Below are positions 35,701-43,668 of a stretch of DNA of 64,000 bases, one piece after another. Where the stretch lies: NCBI RefSeq assembly GCF_016889425.1, contig NZ_CP069513.1, forward strand, positions 930,001 to 994,000, in the 5' to 3' direction. The translations under genes were made by a program, and so were the position numbers. The notes beneath the pieces were generated by a model. That model ran no database searches. It was not told the DNA's origin and worked only from the letters and a program-made list of their open reading frames with translations. The stretch is from Corynebacterium amycolatum. Lineage in GTDB: Bacteria > Actinomycetota > Actinomycetes > Mycobacteriales > Mycobacteriaceae. How positions within the stretch are numbered: position 1 is the stretch's first letter; each line of letters opens with the position of its first letter.

Positions 35701-36755
35701 ATAACGGTGAGGTCCCAGCCGTCCAGAGGAAAACCAATGGTCACGGGCTTGCCAGGCTTCAGCTCGATGCCGGAGGCCACGACGGTGGCCTCAGTGGGGC
35801 CGTAGGTGTTCCACATTTCGCGTTCTGGGGTGGACAGTCGCTCGACCAGCTCTTGCGGGCAGGCCTCGCCGCCGACGATGAGCAGGCGCACGCTGTCGAG
35901 TGCCTCGGCGGGCCACAGGCCGGCCAGTGTCGGCACCGTGGAAACAGCGGTGATGTGGCGGGAAATCAGCCATGGGCCCAGGTCCACACCGGAGCGCACC
36001 AGCGAACGCGGGGCCGGCACCAGGCAGGCACCATTTCGCCAGGCCAGCCACATTTCCTCACAGGAGGCGTCGAAGGCGACGGACAGGCCGGCGAGAACGC
36101 GGTCGTCCGGGCCGAGCGGCCCTTCCGGGTGGTTGGCCAAGAACCATCGGGCCTCCGCATCGACAAAAGCGGCGGCGCTGCGGTGGGTGACCGCCACGCC
36201 CTTGGGCTTACCGGTGGAGCCAGAGGTGAAAATAATCCAGCAGTCATCGTCAGGAGTGGGCTCCTGCGAGATAATCTCGCGTGCGCTTGGCGGCGTCGGT
36301 TCCGTCTCTTCCTCGTCGGAGTCGGCGTCGGAGTCCAGCGGGCGGGGGCGATTACGTGCCGTGGAGCCAGCCAAATGTAGGCCTTCAGCATCGAAGTAAC
36401 CGGCGATACCGGCCTCGCCGAAGACCATTTCGGCACGCTCGTCGGGGTCGTCCGCATCCACCGGAACGTAGGCGGCACCGGCAGCCATAATGGACAAAAT
36501 TGCCAGGTAGAGCTCGCGGCTTCCCGACGGCATCCGCACACCAATGCGGTCGCCGCGACGGATGCCCTGTTCGTAGAGCCACGTAGCTGTGGAATCAATC
36601 TCGTTGATCAATTCCGCATACGTGACGACAACCTCGCCGTCATCGATGGCCTCAGCCTCAGGGAACCTTCGCGCGGTCGCCCGGACAATGTCAATGAGTG
36701 TGCGCTCAAGCGGCTGTTCCGTAGTGCGTAGGAACTTCGCTTCAGTGGTTGTCAC
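32706..36755 (-). CDS. Pls/PosA-family non-ribosomal peptide synthetase-like membrane protein
   Basis: 1349 residues. Adenylation domain first (IIFTSGSTGKPKGVAVTH at ~174-191, WNTYGPTEATVV, YRTGDHVIMDEDGLYFTGRV, DDQVKIGGRRIELGEVEAHL), then a carrier domain with the phosphopantetheine serine (FFALGGTSLAAASV, ~560), then a membrane region with some eight helices broken by left-handed beta-helix (hexapeptide) segments: ARIGARSTLLPGARIGNDAH, GSYELGGGWLLVGDSRIGKR and GHGSVLGPHSVALPASVLDD near the end. This is the arrangement of the Pls/PosA family, related to polylysine synthetase but with acyltransferase-like repeats in place of condensation tandem domains. Amino acid and product unknown. ATG overlaps the upstream regulator's stop by 4 nt. 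Confidence 0.9.
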   Translation of the reverse strand: MTTTEAKFLRTTEQPLERTLIDIVRATARRFPEAEAIDDGEVVVTYAELINEIDSTATWLYEQGIRRGDRIGVRMPSGSRELYLAILSIMAAGAAYVPVDADDPDERAEMVFGEAGIAGYFDAEGLHLAGSTARNRPRPLDSDADSDEEETEPTPPSAREIISQEPTPDDDCWIIFTSGSTGKPKGVAVTHRSAAAFVDAEARWFLANHPEGPLGPDDRVLAGLSVAFDASCEEMWLAWRNGACLVPAPRSLVRSGVDLGPWLISRHITAVSTVPTLAGLWPAEALDSVRLLIVGGEACPQELVERLSTPEREMWNTYGPTEATVVASGIELKPGKPVTIGFPLDGWDLTVIDEEGNPVLPGTKGELVIGGVGLARYLDPEKDAEKYAPLPALGWERAYRTGDHVIMDEDGLYFTGRVDDQVKIGGRRIELGEVEAHLAALPGATQATVVVQKTGAGDSILVGYVGAGGDAAAMDYDKCMDTLRDAMPAAMVPRLHIMDELPVRTSGKVDKAALPWPLPARAGEGDVDKLNPVEKWLSDIWADVLSVPAPGAASDFFALGGTSLAAASVIARIRQRAPQVAVRDLYDHPRLGNLAEELVARGFISDDMLADDASDPTAHLEKVPEPTPVSRKTRWAQVGLMVPLQWARGMRWVTWLAIINWVIGGPLALPGWLVAVLAVLFLTPLGVMPINAATTRLLTRNIAPGDYPRGGSVHLCLWAAERLAESSGAHSVAGAPFVLWYARMLGARIGKGVNLHALPPVTGLVKLDDYCSIEPEVDLSGYWVDGDVVHVGEVTIGKHARIGARSTLLPGARIGNDAHIEAGSTVTGEKKVKAGARWSGSPARKVGRSKHRFPEEVPPARRHWVAIYGLTAVLLTLVPLSAAVAMAAVIGWGTGLIDGTTELTTSNLWPTLGSAVLWAIPATFVGVAVYALLTLILVRLFSIGLKPGVFPVRSRVGWQSWATIRLMDAARHDLFFIYASMLTPLWLRALGAQIGHDSEVSTAIGIPKFLHVKDESFLADDTMVGSYELGGGWLLVGDSRIGKRAFLGNSGITLPERKLAKNSLVAVLSSTPKKTKSGSNWWGSPPERMRRVGTVSSDESAQTYRPTTGLKVARSIVETLRVLAPMVSLMLATITLFSLQGIGMFTAELVTAGGVGAALLGLVVAWLLSPAVLLIIGALGLLITVVAKWVCVGKHKPGDHPLWSKFVWLNELQDTFVEMVAAPWYLNPAMATGGIARAMRLLGANVGHGVWLETYWLPETDLITIERGASVGRGCVVQTHLFTDRVMTLDTVHIGHGSVLGPHSVALPASVLDDGCRVEPGSLVMRGDHVPAHTSWRGNPIEPVVAKKK

Positions 36756-37606
36756 TTGAGAGCCCCCTTCTTATTCTTCTTGCGCTTTTTCTTCTTCTTC
36801 GACTTCTTCCGTTTAGGACGCTGGGCATCGCTTGACGACGTCGCCTGCGTCTTATTCTCCGCCATGCCCTTGGTGTCTGTCTCAGTGGCCGTGGCCTCTG
36901 GGGTAGCGGTCTCAGGATTCTTCGCGCCGGCATTGTCAGAAAGCGGAGTACCGGTGTCATTTTCGTGGCTTGCAGCGGAGTCGTCGGCAAGCGATGCAAG
37001 CAGTGCGCGTACCTCGGGTGCACATTCGGAGACGGCGGCGCGCTCGGCTCTGCGGAGTGAGCGTCGCAGAGATGCGCGGGTGGTGTTGCCCGTTTCTGTC
37101 AGCGCGATGAGCTGGCGGCGACGATCTTTGGAGTCCCGGGTGCGCTCGACTAGATTTGCCGACTCCAGAGAGTCGATTAGGCGAACCATGTCAGAGCGAT
37201 CCATGCCGAGCAGTGCGCTCAGCTCGGTTTGAGCCATGTCGCCGCCATCGGCGATGGCCTCCAGAACCCAATACCCGCGGATGGAAATCGACTCAATCTG
37301 AGTGCGGCCAAGAGCCGCGTTGACACTGGTACGGACAGCCGCGTCGAGCTTTGCCAGACACCAGGACGCGGATTTGCGCAGGGCCGCCGGTGCGACGGCG
37401 GGTTCGCTTGCGGAGCCGGGCTTGCACTTGGACTTAGTTCTGGCCTTAGCACTGGCCTTGTTTTTGGCTTTCGCCCCCTTGCGAGCCTTCTTCGCCTTGG
37501 TGCCGCTCTGTGCGTCGACAGCAGGCACCTTCGCGCCTACGTCGGCTGCCACACCACCGCTGGCGTCGGCGGAGTCTGCCGAGGAAAGTACGGATGAATC
37601 AGACAT
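36752..37606 (-). CDS. MarR-like regulator with lysine-rich ends
   Basis: Start chosen at the ATG at 37606 (284 residues) because TAGTAT ends 7 nt upstream; ATG 37615 and TTG 37624 are in frame. Residues ~25-70 are Ala/Lys-rich (AKKARKGAKAKNKASAKART). The middle is a MarR winged helix: SIRGYWVLEAIADGGDMAQT, ELSALLGMDRSDMVRLIDSL, VERTRDSKDRRRQLIALTET. The last ~25 residues are almost all Lys/Arg (KRKKSKKKKKRKKNKKGALK). Overlap with the synthetase gene shows one transcription unit, so it likely controls it. The basic tails could add non-specific DNA or polyanion binding. Confidence 0.85.
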   Translation of the reverse strand: MSDSSVLSSADSADASGGVAADVGAKVPAVDAQSGTKAKKARKGAKAKNKASAKARTKSKCKPGSASEPAVAPAALRKSASWCLAKLDAAVRTSVNAALGRTQIESISIRGYWVLEAIADGGDMAQTELSALLGMDRSDMVRLIDSLESANLVERTRDSKDRRRQLIALTETGNTTRASLRRSLRRAERAAVSECAPEVRALLASLADDSAASHENDTGTPLSDNAGAKNPETATPEATATETDTKGMAENKTQATSSSDAQRPKRKKSKKKKKRKKNKKGALK

Positions 37607-37613
37607 ACTTCCC

Positions 37614-37619
37614 ATACTA
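37614..37619 (-). promoter_or_regulatory. -10 box for the regulator-synthetase operon
   Basis: TAGTAT, 7 nt, ATG (37606) on the minus strand; predicts a leaderless mRNA. Confidence 0.45.
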
Positions 37620-37763
37620 GACAATCTGGGGAACCATCAATAATGGGACATGGCCAACTAATAATGCCCCTGTTTGCCTGCGGATTGTTAGAAGGTCGGT
37701 GCTTTGGGGTGGGTAAATAAATGAAAAACTGCCCTGCAGGTAGGCAGGGCAGTTGTAGTTGAT

Positions 37764-38060
37764 TTAGTTGGCCTTCTCCATCGGGCGGCCGAAGTGCTCC
37801 CAGTCGATCATGCCACCGGTGATGACGATGGTGTCGATACCGTTCTTCTCCAACCAGGAAGAAACCTGAGCGGCACGTCCACCGGAGCGGCACATCAGGT
37901 AAATGTCGGAATCCAGATCCAGCTCGCCGTAGCGGGACGGAATCTCTTCCATGGGGATGTGAATGGCGCCGGTGGCATGGCCGTCATTCCACTCCATCTG
38001 TGAGCGGACATCAATGATCTGTGCGTCTTCGGGTACTTCAGATACGTTTACGGTTTCCAT
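37764..38060 (-). CDS. Rhodanese-like domain protein
   Basis: Frame opens at 38078; METVNVSEVPEDAQIIDVRS at the ATG 38060 (98 residues) is the natural start and sits 7 nt after TATAGT. A single rhodanese domain with DVRSQMEWNDGHATGAIHIP and active-site loop YLMCRSGGRAAQVSSWL, the cysteine being the sulfur carrier. It ends with GMIDWEHFGRPMEKAN. Likely a cytoplasmic sulfurtransferase. Confidence 0.92.
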   Translation of the reverse strand: METVNVSEVPEDAQIIDVRSQMEWNDGHATGAIHIPMEEIPSRYGELDLDSDIYLMCRSGGRAAQVSSWLEKNGIDTIVITGGMIDWEHFGRPMEKAN

Positions 38061-38067
38061 AGTGCGC

Positions 38068-38073
38068 ACTATA
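38068..38073 (-). promoter_or_regulatory. -10 box of leaderless rhodanese promoter
   Basis: TATAGT, 7 nt, ATG on the minus strand. Confidence 0.6.
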
Positions 38074-38096
38074 CGCAATCTGGCCTTATCGCCGGA

Positions 38097-38139
38097 AGCG
38101 CAAAGGCCGCCGGAGGAAAACTCCGACGGCCGTAGCGCT
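38097..38139 (-). terminator. Hairpin after ppa
   Basis: AGCGC, then GGCCG-CGGAG, pairs with CTCCG-CGGCC and GCGCT around a GAAAA loop, with two small internal bulges. It lies between ppa and the rhodanese gene. Confidence 0.65.
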
Positions 38140-38178
38140 GAATCACAGGAACTGCGTCAAAGGGGTGAACCCCAGGAA

Positions 38179-38192
38179 GGGGGGGGGGGGGG
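38179..38192. repeat. Homopolymeric run of 14 G
   Basis: Fourteen consecutive G on the plus strand, 29 nt beyond the ppa stop, preceded by the palindrome GGGGTGAACCCC. Such tracts change length by slippage or may be an assembly artefact. Confidence 0.8.
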
Positions 38193-38220
38193 TGGTCAGC
38201 GCAATTCTTAACTGTGGCTC

Positions 38221-38694
38221 TTACTTGTGGCGTTCGATAGCCTCAGCCAGGATGCGCTCAGCCTCGGCCTTGTCGCCCCAGCCCGAACCGGAAACTTCCT
38301 TGCCCGGCTCCAGGTCCTTGTAGTGGACGAAGAAGTGCTCAATCTCGTCCTTGGTGAACTGGGAGACATCGTCGATGTCCTGGTAGTGGTCAAAGCGGAC
38401 GTCATCCAGGACGCACAGCAGCTTGTCGTCGCCGCCGGCCTCGTCGGTCATCTTGAAAACGCCGAGCGGACGAGCCTTGACAATAACGCCCGGGAAAACC
38501 GGCTCCGGCAGGATTACGAGAGCGTCCAACGGGTCGCCATCCTCGCCGAGGGTTTCATCGATGAAGCCGTAGTCGGCCGGGTAGGCCATTGGGGTGAACA
38601 GGTAACGGTCGAGGTAGACCTTGCCGGTCTCATGGTCGACTTCGTACTTGTTGCGCTGACCCTTCGGGATCTCAATAGTGACCTCAACGCTCAC
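38221..38694 (-). CDS. ppa: Inorganic pyrophosphatase
   Basis: 157 residues. Family I soluble pyrophosphatase: [20 protein letters not shown], the metal-binding [16 protein letters not shown], and [20 protein letters not shown]. It drives biosynthetic reactions by hydrolysing PPi. GTG start with AAGGAG 9 nt upstream. Confidence 0.97.
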   Translation of the reverse strand: MSVEVTIEIPKGQRNKYEVDHETGKVYLDRYLFTPMAYPADYGFIDETLGEDGDPLDALVILPEPVFPGVIVKARPLGVFKMTDEAGGDDKLLCVLDDVRFDHYQDIDDVSQFTKDEIEHFFVHYKDLEPGKEVSGSGWGDKAEAERILAEAIERHK

Positions 38695-38806
38695 GGCGAT
38701 GACTCCTTATAATCGGTGTACACTTCTCTGACGGCTATCTTATGCGAAACCCGCTCAAAACCGTTTATTTGTGCACCTTAAGTGAGGTTTTGTTTCCAGG
38801 AAGAAG

Positions 38807-40297
38807 GTGTTTGTGACCGTGGGGAGTACCGACTCTGACAGCTCCAAAACCGCCGCTAAGGGCACGCCAAAATCGCCCAGTTCCGTAAAATCCGGCAAAT
38901 CCAAGAAGTCGCGCGGACTGAAAATCGGCGGTGCCATCGCCGGTGTTCTCGTTATTGCAGCGGGCAGCGGCGTAGCGGTTGTCGTCAATAACAATCGTCA
39001 GACTGTGGTCGATGCGCCGCCCGCCGTCAGTCATGTTTCCGCTCCTGTGACGGCTGCGCAGTCTTCGCTTGACGACGGCACTCTGGCCCAAAAAGTCAGC
39101 GCCATCATGGACGCTGCTGCGGCTGATCCAGCTTTCGGTGAGCTGCATGGAATTGTCAGCGATGCTTCGACCGGCCAGAAACTGTGGGGGATCAATGACA
39201 CCGCGGTGGCCTTGCCGGCGTCCAGCATGAAGATTCTCACCGCGTCTGCCGCACTGTTGGACTTAGGTGAAGATCATCGGGTTTCCACTCGCGTCTACCG
39301 GGTTACGGGGACTAATGACATCGTTTTGCACGGCGGGGGCGACCCCACCTTAAGCAAGGACGGGGAAGGGTTCTTCCAGGATTCGGCTTCAATCGCTGAG
39401 TTGGCGAAAAAGATTTCCGTGGTCATTCCGGAGGGGGTCGGCAAGGTCTATCTCGACAACTCTCTATTCACCGAGAGTTTCCACGAGACCTGGGAGCGTG
39501 CGGGGCTGGAGGACGGCTACATCGCACCGGTGGAGTCGGTGATGATGGACGCCGGTCGTATCGATCCGACGAATGAAGAATCGCAGCGCAGCGCCACGCC
39601 GGCTGTGGATGCCGCTGATGCACTGGCCGAGGCGCTTGGTGCGGAAAACGGAGGCAGTCTGAGGGATGCGGCCAAGGATGGTCAGTCACTGCCTCTGGAT
39701 CCAAACCTCATCGCGCTCGTGCAGTCAGCCCCGCTGGTTACCCGTGTGCACGAGATGATGAACTACAGCGACAACGTGCTCGCCGAGTCCATTGCCCGTG
39801 AGGTGGCTATCTCTCGCGGTCTGCCGCCGACCTTTGATGGGGCCGCACGTGCCGTGCGTGACACTCTCGCGGAGCACGGTTTTCCTCTCGATGGTGCGGT
39901 GCTGTCGGACTCCAGCGGCCTGAGCACGGATAACCGTATTTCTCCGCAGCATCTCTCCGAGGTGCTCAATTCCGCCGCGGGTCCGGTGGAATCGGCCGAG
40001 CAGGGGGGACTGGGGGAGTCACAGGAGTCGTCGGAAAGCACGTCGTTGCGCCCACTGTTGGATAGCCTGCCGGTGGCGGCGGTGTCCGGCACTCTGGCGA
40101 CGCGCTTTGCCGGCCAGTCCGGGGCGGGCATCGTCCGTGCGAAGACAGGCACGCTGAATAAAGCCTCGGCGTTGGCGGGGTATGTGGTGACGAAGTCGGG
40201 ACAGGTGCTGACGTTCGCACTGATTTCCAACGAGGCGAGCCTGTTGCCGGCAAGAGCTGCGTCCGATAAGGCAGCGAGCGCCCTGGCAGATATCTAA
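38807..40297 (+). CDS. dacB: D-alanyl-D-alanine carboxypeptidase/endopeptidase (PBP4, class C)
   Basis: 496 residues; GTG start at 38807, a GTG at 38813 being equally possible. A Lys/Ser-rich cytoplasmic N-terminus precedes one helix (IGGAIAGVLVIAAGSGVAVV). Penicillin-binding motifs: SSMK in ALPASSMKILTASAALL, YSDN in MNYSDNVLAESIAREVA, and KTG in VRAKTGTLNKASALAGYV. Typical S13 peptidase, trimming or cutting peptidoglycan stem peptides outside the membrane. First of dacB-amidase-tilS-hpt, a conserved actinobacterial order. Diverges from ppa. Confidence 0.93.
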   Translation: MFVTVGSTDSDSSKTAAKGTPKSPSSVKSGKSKKSRGLKIGGAIAGVLVIAAGSGVAVVVNNNRQTVVDAPPAVSHVSAPVTAAQSSLDDGTLAQKVSAIMDAAAADPAFGELHGIVSDASTGQKLWGINDTAVALPASSMKILTASAALLDLGEDHRVSTRVYRVTGTNDIVLHGGGDPTLSKDGEGFFQDSASIAELAKKISVVIPEGVGKVYLDNSLFTESFHETWERAGLEDGYIAPVESVMMDAGRIDPTNEESQRSATPAVDAADALAEALGAENGGSLRDAAKDGQSLPLDPNLIALVQSAPLVTRVHEMMNYSDNVLAESIAREVAISRGLPPTFDGAARAVRDTLAEHGFPLDGAVLSDSSGLSTDNRISPQHLSEVLNSAAGPVESAEQGGLGESQESSESTSLRPLLDSLPVAAVSGTLATRFAGQSGAGIVRAKTGTLNKASALAGYVVTKSGQVLTFALISNEASLLPARAASDKAASALADI

Positions 40298-40345
40298 ACT
40301 GAGATTCATTTACCACTGAAAATAATTTGAGGAGATGAATCCGCA

Positions 40346-41626
40346 ATGGCCTCTCACACTTCCGCGATTAGGAACTTGCCCACCGTCCACGAGATTGCCG
40401 CGCAGGTTCGCGAGGGAAAGCTAAGCCCGGTCGACAGCGTGCAGCGCAGTCTCGACGCTATCGCCAGACTGGATGGAGGGATTCATGCCTTCCGTGAAGT
40501 GTGGGCGGATAGGGCTCTGCAGGTTGCGCGGGAACTCGAGCACAGCGAGAACCTCTCGGAGTTGCCGCTCGCAGGTGTGCCATTCGCGCTGAAGGAAAAC
40601 ACTGCTCTAGAGAACCCGTTTGTCCAGCAGTTGACTAGCGCCGGTGCAATCGCGGTGGGAACTACGGTGAATCCGCAGTTCTGTACGTGGGGGACGACGA
40701 CGCTGCCGGGGCTGGCCGTCGATAATCCGATTCTGCCGGGGCACACTCCGGGTGGGTCCTCCGGCGGATCCGCAGCGGCTGTCGCCGCTGGGATGGTTCC
40801 GTTTGCGCAGGGCAACGACGGCATGGGGTCGCTGCGTATCCCTGCAGCGTGCTGCGGGCTTTCGACCCTGAAGGCGACCCCGGGAACAATGCCGGGGCGC
40901 GTGGGCGGCAATGACTGGTACGGAATGTCTGTCCAAGGGGTGCTCACAGTCAACAACGAGGACTTGCGCCTGATTACCAAGATCCTCACAAATGGCATGG
41001 TGGATGCGGAGGATCCGGCGAAGACCCTGCCTGAAAACTTCGCCGTCAGCGTGGACACCACTGCGCCCGTATTCGGGTTAAAGGCTGCACCGGAGTACGT
41101 CGATGCGGCGCAACAGGCGGCGAGAGTATTCGCGGACAAGGGCTTTGCCGTCACGGAAAAGAACATGCCGTACTCGCTGAACCCGCTGCCGATGCTCGCG
41201 CGCTGGACTGCGGGGGTGGCAGATCAGCTTCGTGACGAGCCGTGCCCGGATCACCTGGAGTGGCGCAACCGAGTCCACGCTGGCATTGGGCGCTTGCTGC
41301 GTTTCACAATCAATGGCCGCCAAGTGGCACGCGATGGCGCCCGCATCGAGCGTGAGCTGCCGGGTGACACCATCTTGATTACTCCGGCTCTGGCCAAGAA
41401 TCCACCGCGGATCCGCGCATGGCATCGCATGCCCTGGATTGTGAACCTGTTGTCCAATCTGCGCTTCACCCCTTACGTTTCGACGTGGAATTACCTGGGA
41501 TTCCCGGCCGGCATCGTTGTGGAGCCGACTTCTGGATTGCCGGTGCAGCTAATCGCGCGCCCGACTCAGGAGCGAATTCTGCTTACAGCGATGGAAACCA
41601 TCGCAAGTGGTGGGCGCGTTGGCTAG
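40346..41626 (+). CDS. Amidase signature family protein
   Basis: 426 residues; GAGGAGA precedes the ATG. The amidase signature triad is visible: lysine in LAGVPFALKENTAL, the cis-serine in PGGSSGGSAAAVAAGM, and the nucleophile serine in GMGSLRIPAACC. Substrate unknown. A GatA role is unlikely because no gatB or gatC is adjacent. It overlaps the tilS frame by 20 nt and is probably co-translated with it. Confidence 0.9.
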   Translation: MASHTSAIRNLPTVHEIAAQVREGKLSPVDSVQRSLDAIARLDGGIHAFREVWADRALQVARELEHSENLSELPLAGVPFALKENTALENPFVQQLTSAGAIAVGTTVNPQFCTWGTTTLPGLAVDNPILPGHTPGGSSGGSAAAVAAGMVPFAQGNDGMGSLRIPAACCGLSTLKATPGTMPGRVGGNDWYGMSVQGVLTVNNEDLRLITKILTNGMVDAEDPAKTLPENFAVSVDTTAPVFGLKAAPEYVDAAQQAARVFADKGFAVTEKNMPYSLNPLPMLARWTAGVADQLRDEPCPDHLEWRNRVHAGIGRLLRFTINGRQVARDGARIERELPGDTILITPALAKNPPRIRAWHRMPWIVNLLSNLRFTPYVSTWNYLGFPAGIVVEPTSGLPVQLIARPTQERILLTAMETIASGGRVG

Positions 41627-42692
41627 ACCTTTTTGGCCGGACCGCAGCCCTCATTTCCTCATCATTCGGCAAGCTGTTCGCGCGATAGTGCCGCAGGTGG
41701 GGCAGGAGTTGGGCAGCGGTATCGTCATTGGGCTTTCCGGCGGTGCGGATTCGCTCGCCCTGACCGCCGGGGCCTGTGCGGAAGCTTTCGGGTCCAAGGG
41801 GGCACTGGCCGGCCGCAACGTTCACGCCGTCGTCGTTGATCATCAGCTTCAGCAGGGCTCTGCAGAAGTCGCCGAGCGTGCCGCCACCATGGCTCGGGGG
41901 ATGGGGGCTACGGCCGAGGTTATCGCGGTCGATATCAATAACGATTCCGACCGCGGTCCCGAATACGAGGCGCGTTTGGCTCGACACCGAGTCCTACGGC
42001 AGATTGCCCAATCTCGAGGTGCGGCACTGATGCTCGCCCACACGTTGGACGACCAGGCGGAAACAGTTTTGCTGCGGCTGGCCAGAGGGGGCGGCCCGCA
42101 GGCGCTGTCCGCTATCAGAGACAATCTCACGTGGTCGGACGGGACTCGGATTCTGCGTCCGCTGCTCGGTGTGCGACGCACCGACACTCAGCGCTGCTGT
42201 GAAGAGCTGGGCCTAAAAGTCTGGCACGACCCACACAATCAGGACGACCATTACGCCCGTGTCCGGGTTCGAAAGACGATTTTGCCGCTGCTGGAGCAGG
42301 AGCTGGGTCCGGGAGTTGCGGAAAATCTCGCTAAGACTGCGGGGATTGCAGCAGTCGACAATGACTTTTTGGACGCTCACGCCGAGTCGGCTCTGGATGC
42401 GCTGCTGGGGGAGGAAGTGACGTCGGCAAGCGGGAGCCTGTCTGTGCGAGGGGTCGCTGAGCTTGACGACGCCATCGCGGTGCGCGTCCTCGCTCGTTGG
42501 TTGAGGCAAGCGGGTGCCGAGCCCAGCAGTAAACAGATCGACATGGTTATGGCGCTCGTGCACCGCTATCACGGCCAGGGGGAAGTGCCGGTGACCCGCG
42601 GGCGCGATGGTGCTGACAGAAATGCCAGGTTGGTCGTTGAGCGAAAAGATGGCACTCTACAATTGGTAATGAATCGTCCTGCGGTGTCTTAA
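41607..42692 (+). CDS. tilS: tRNA(Ile)-lysidine synthase
   Basis: 361 residues. PP-loop motif IVIGLSGGADSLALTAGA at about residues 40-57, HAVVVDHQLQQGS, MLAHTLDDQAETVLLRLARG and LLGVRRTDTQRCCEELGLKV are TilS hallmarks. It converts C34 of the CAU-anticodon isoleucine tRNA to lysidine. The GTG start at 41607 lies inside the amidase gene; other starts are possible a few codons later. Confidence 0.95.
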   Translation: MVGALARPFWPDRSPHFLIIRQAVRAIVPQVGQELGSGIVIGLSGGADSLALTAGACAEAFGSKGALAGRNVHAVVVDHQLQQGSAEVAERAATMARGMGATAEVIAVDINNDSDRGPEYEARLARHRVLRQIAQSRGAALMLAHTLDDQAETVLLRLARGGGPQALSAIRDNLTWSDGTRILRPLLGVRRTDTQRCCEELGLKVWHDPHNQDDHYARVRVRKTILPLLEQELGPGVAENLAKTAGIAAVDNDFLDAHAESALDALLGEEVTSASGSLSVRGVAELDDAIAVRVLARWLRQAGAEPSSKQIDMVMALVHRYHGQGEVPVTRGRDGADRNARLVVERKDGTLQLVMNRPAVS

Positions 42693-42814
42693 GAAAAGGT
42701 GCCGCAATCCAACTTCCGGCGGCTGAGAACTATCGGTTGCCTTAACCCTGAACTTGCACTGGGGCAGTTACGCTCCATCGACACGCCGCCATAGAAGTGC
42801 GGAAAGGAAATGCG

Positions 42815-43399
42815 ATGCATGATGTGAAGGATTTCAACGTCCCCGCAAACCCCTACGGCGATGAGGTAGAGGCAGTTCTCATTGGCGAAGAGGAGCTGCA
42901 TGCTCGCATTGCCGAGATGGCGCATCGTGTGAATGAGAAGTACAAAGATGCCGACAGCGATCTGATTCTGGTCGCAGTGCTCAAGGGCGCGGTGTTCTTC
43001 CTGACTGACTTCGCCCGTCAGCTCAGCATTCCCAGCCAGATGGAGTTTATGGCGGTTTCCAGTTACGGAAACTCCAGCTCGTCGTCAGGCGTGGTGCGTA
43101 TTTTGAAGGATCTGGATCGCGATATTGAGGGACGCGATGTCGTGATCGTTGAGGACATCATTGACTCTGGTCTGACCCTGTCCTGGTTGATGAAGAACCT
43201 GCGCAACCGTAATCCGCGCTCCCTGGAGGTCATTACGCTGCTGCGTAAGCCGGAGGCTGTGCGCACCAAACTGGACGTTGCGGATGTTGGCTTCGATATT
43301 CCGAACGAGTTCGTCATCGGTTACGGCCTGGATTACGCCGAGCGCTACCGCGACCTGCCGTACGTCGGCACGCTGCACCCGCGCGTTTATCAGAACTAG
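42815..43399 (+). CDS. hpt: Hypoxanthine phosphoribosyltransferase
   Basis: The frame opens at a GTG (42797), but GGAAAGGAA five nt before the ATG at 42815 favours [15 protein letters not shown] (194 residues). PRPP-binding loop [17 protein letters not shown] and [16 protein letters not shown] are diagnostic. Purine salvage. tilS-hpt-ftsH is a widely conserved bacterial order. Confidence 0.96.
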   Translation: MHDVKDFNVPANPYGDEVEAVLIGEEELHARIAEMAHRVNEKYKDADSDLILVAVLKGAVFFLTDFARQLSIPSQMEFMAVSSYGNSSSSSGVVRILKDLDRDIEGRDVVIVEDIIDSGLTLSWLMKNLRNRNPRSLEVITLLRKPEAVRTKLDVADVGFDIPNEFVIGYGLDYAERYRDLPYVGTLHPRVYQN

Positions 43400-43408
43400 G
43401 TCAATCTT

Positions 43409-43430
43409 CGGCACTTACTGCACAGTGCCG
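43409..43430 (+). terminator. Hairpin after hpt
   Basis: CGGCACT-N8-AGTGCCG starting 10 nt past the stop. A second hairpin, TGGGGTCAGG with CCCTGGCCCCA (43542-43571), lies further on. Neither has a long U-tract. Confidence 0.5.
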
Positions 43431-43614
43431 ATGCTTTACGACGGGCATTGCGCGCGCACCCTCACGCTGTTCTAGCTGTGTTCTAGCTATGAATAGTAGG
43501 AGTTGGAAACTTTTTTCGGTTGCGATGCGTTATGCCTACTGTGGGGTCAGGTGCCATGAGCCCTGGCCCCATGTTGTGTCATTGATGTGTCTTCGAGAAG
43601 AACTCGTTGATGCG

Positions 43615-43620
43615 TACAAT
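43615..43620 (+). promoter_or_regulatory. Likely -10 box of ftsH promoter
   Basis: TACAAT 48 nt upstream of the ftsH ATG in an AT-rich stretch of the 269-bp gap. Confidence 0.4.
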
Positions 43621-43668
43621 TAATAAAAGCAACTAATAGATGTAGAGAGCGAAAAGCGAACCCACTGT

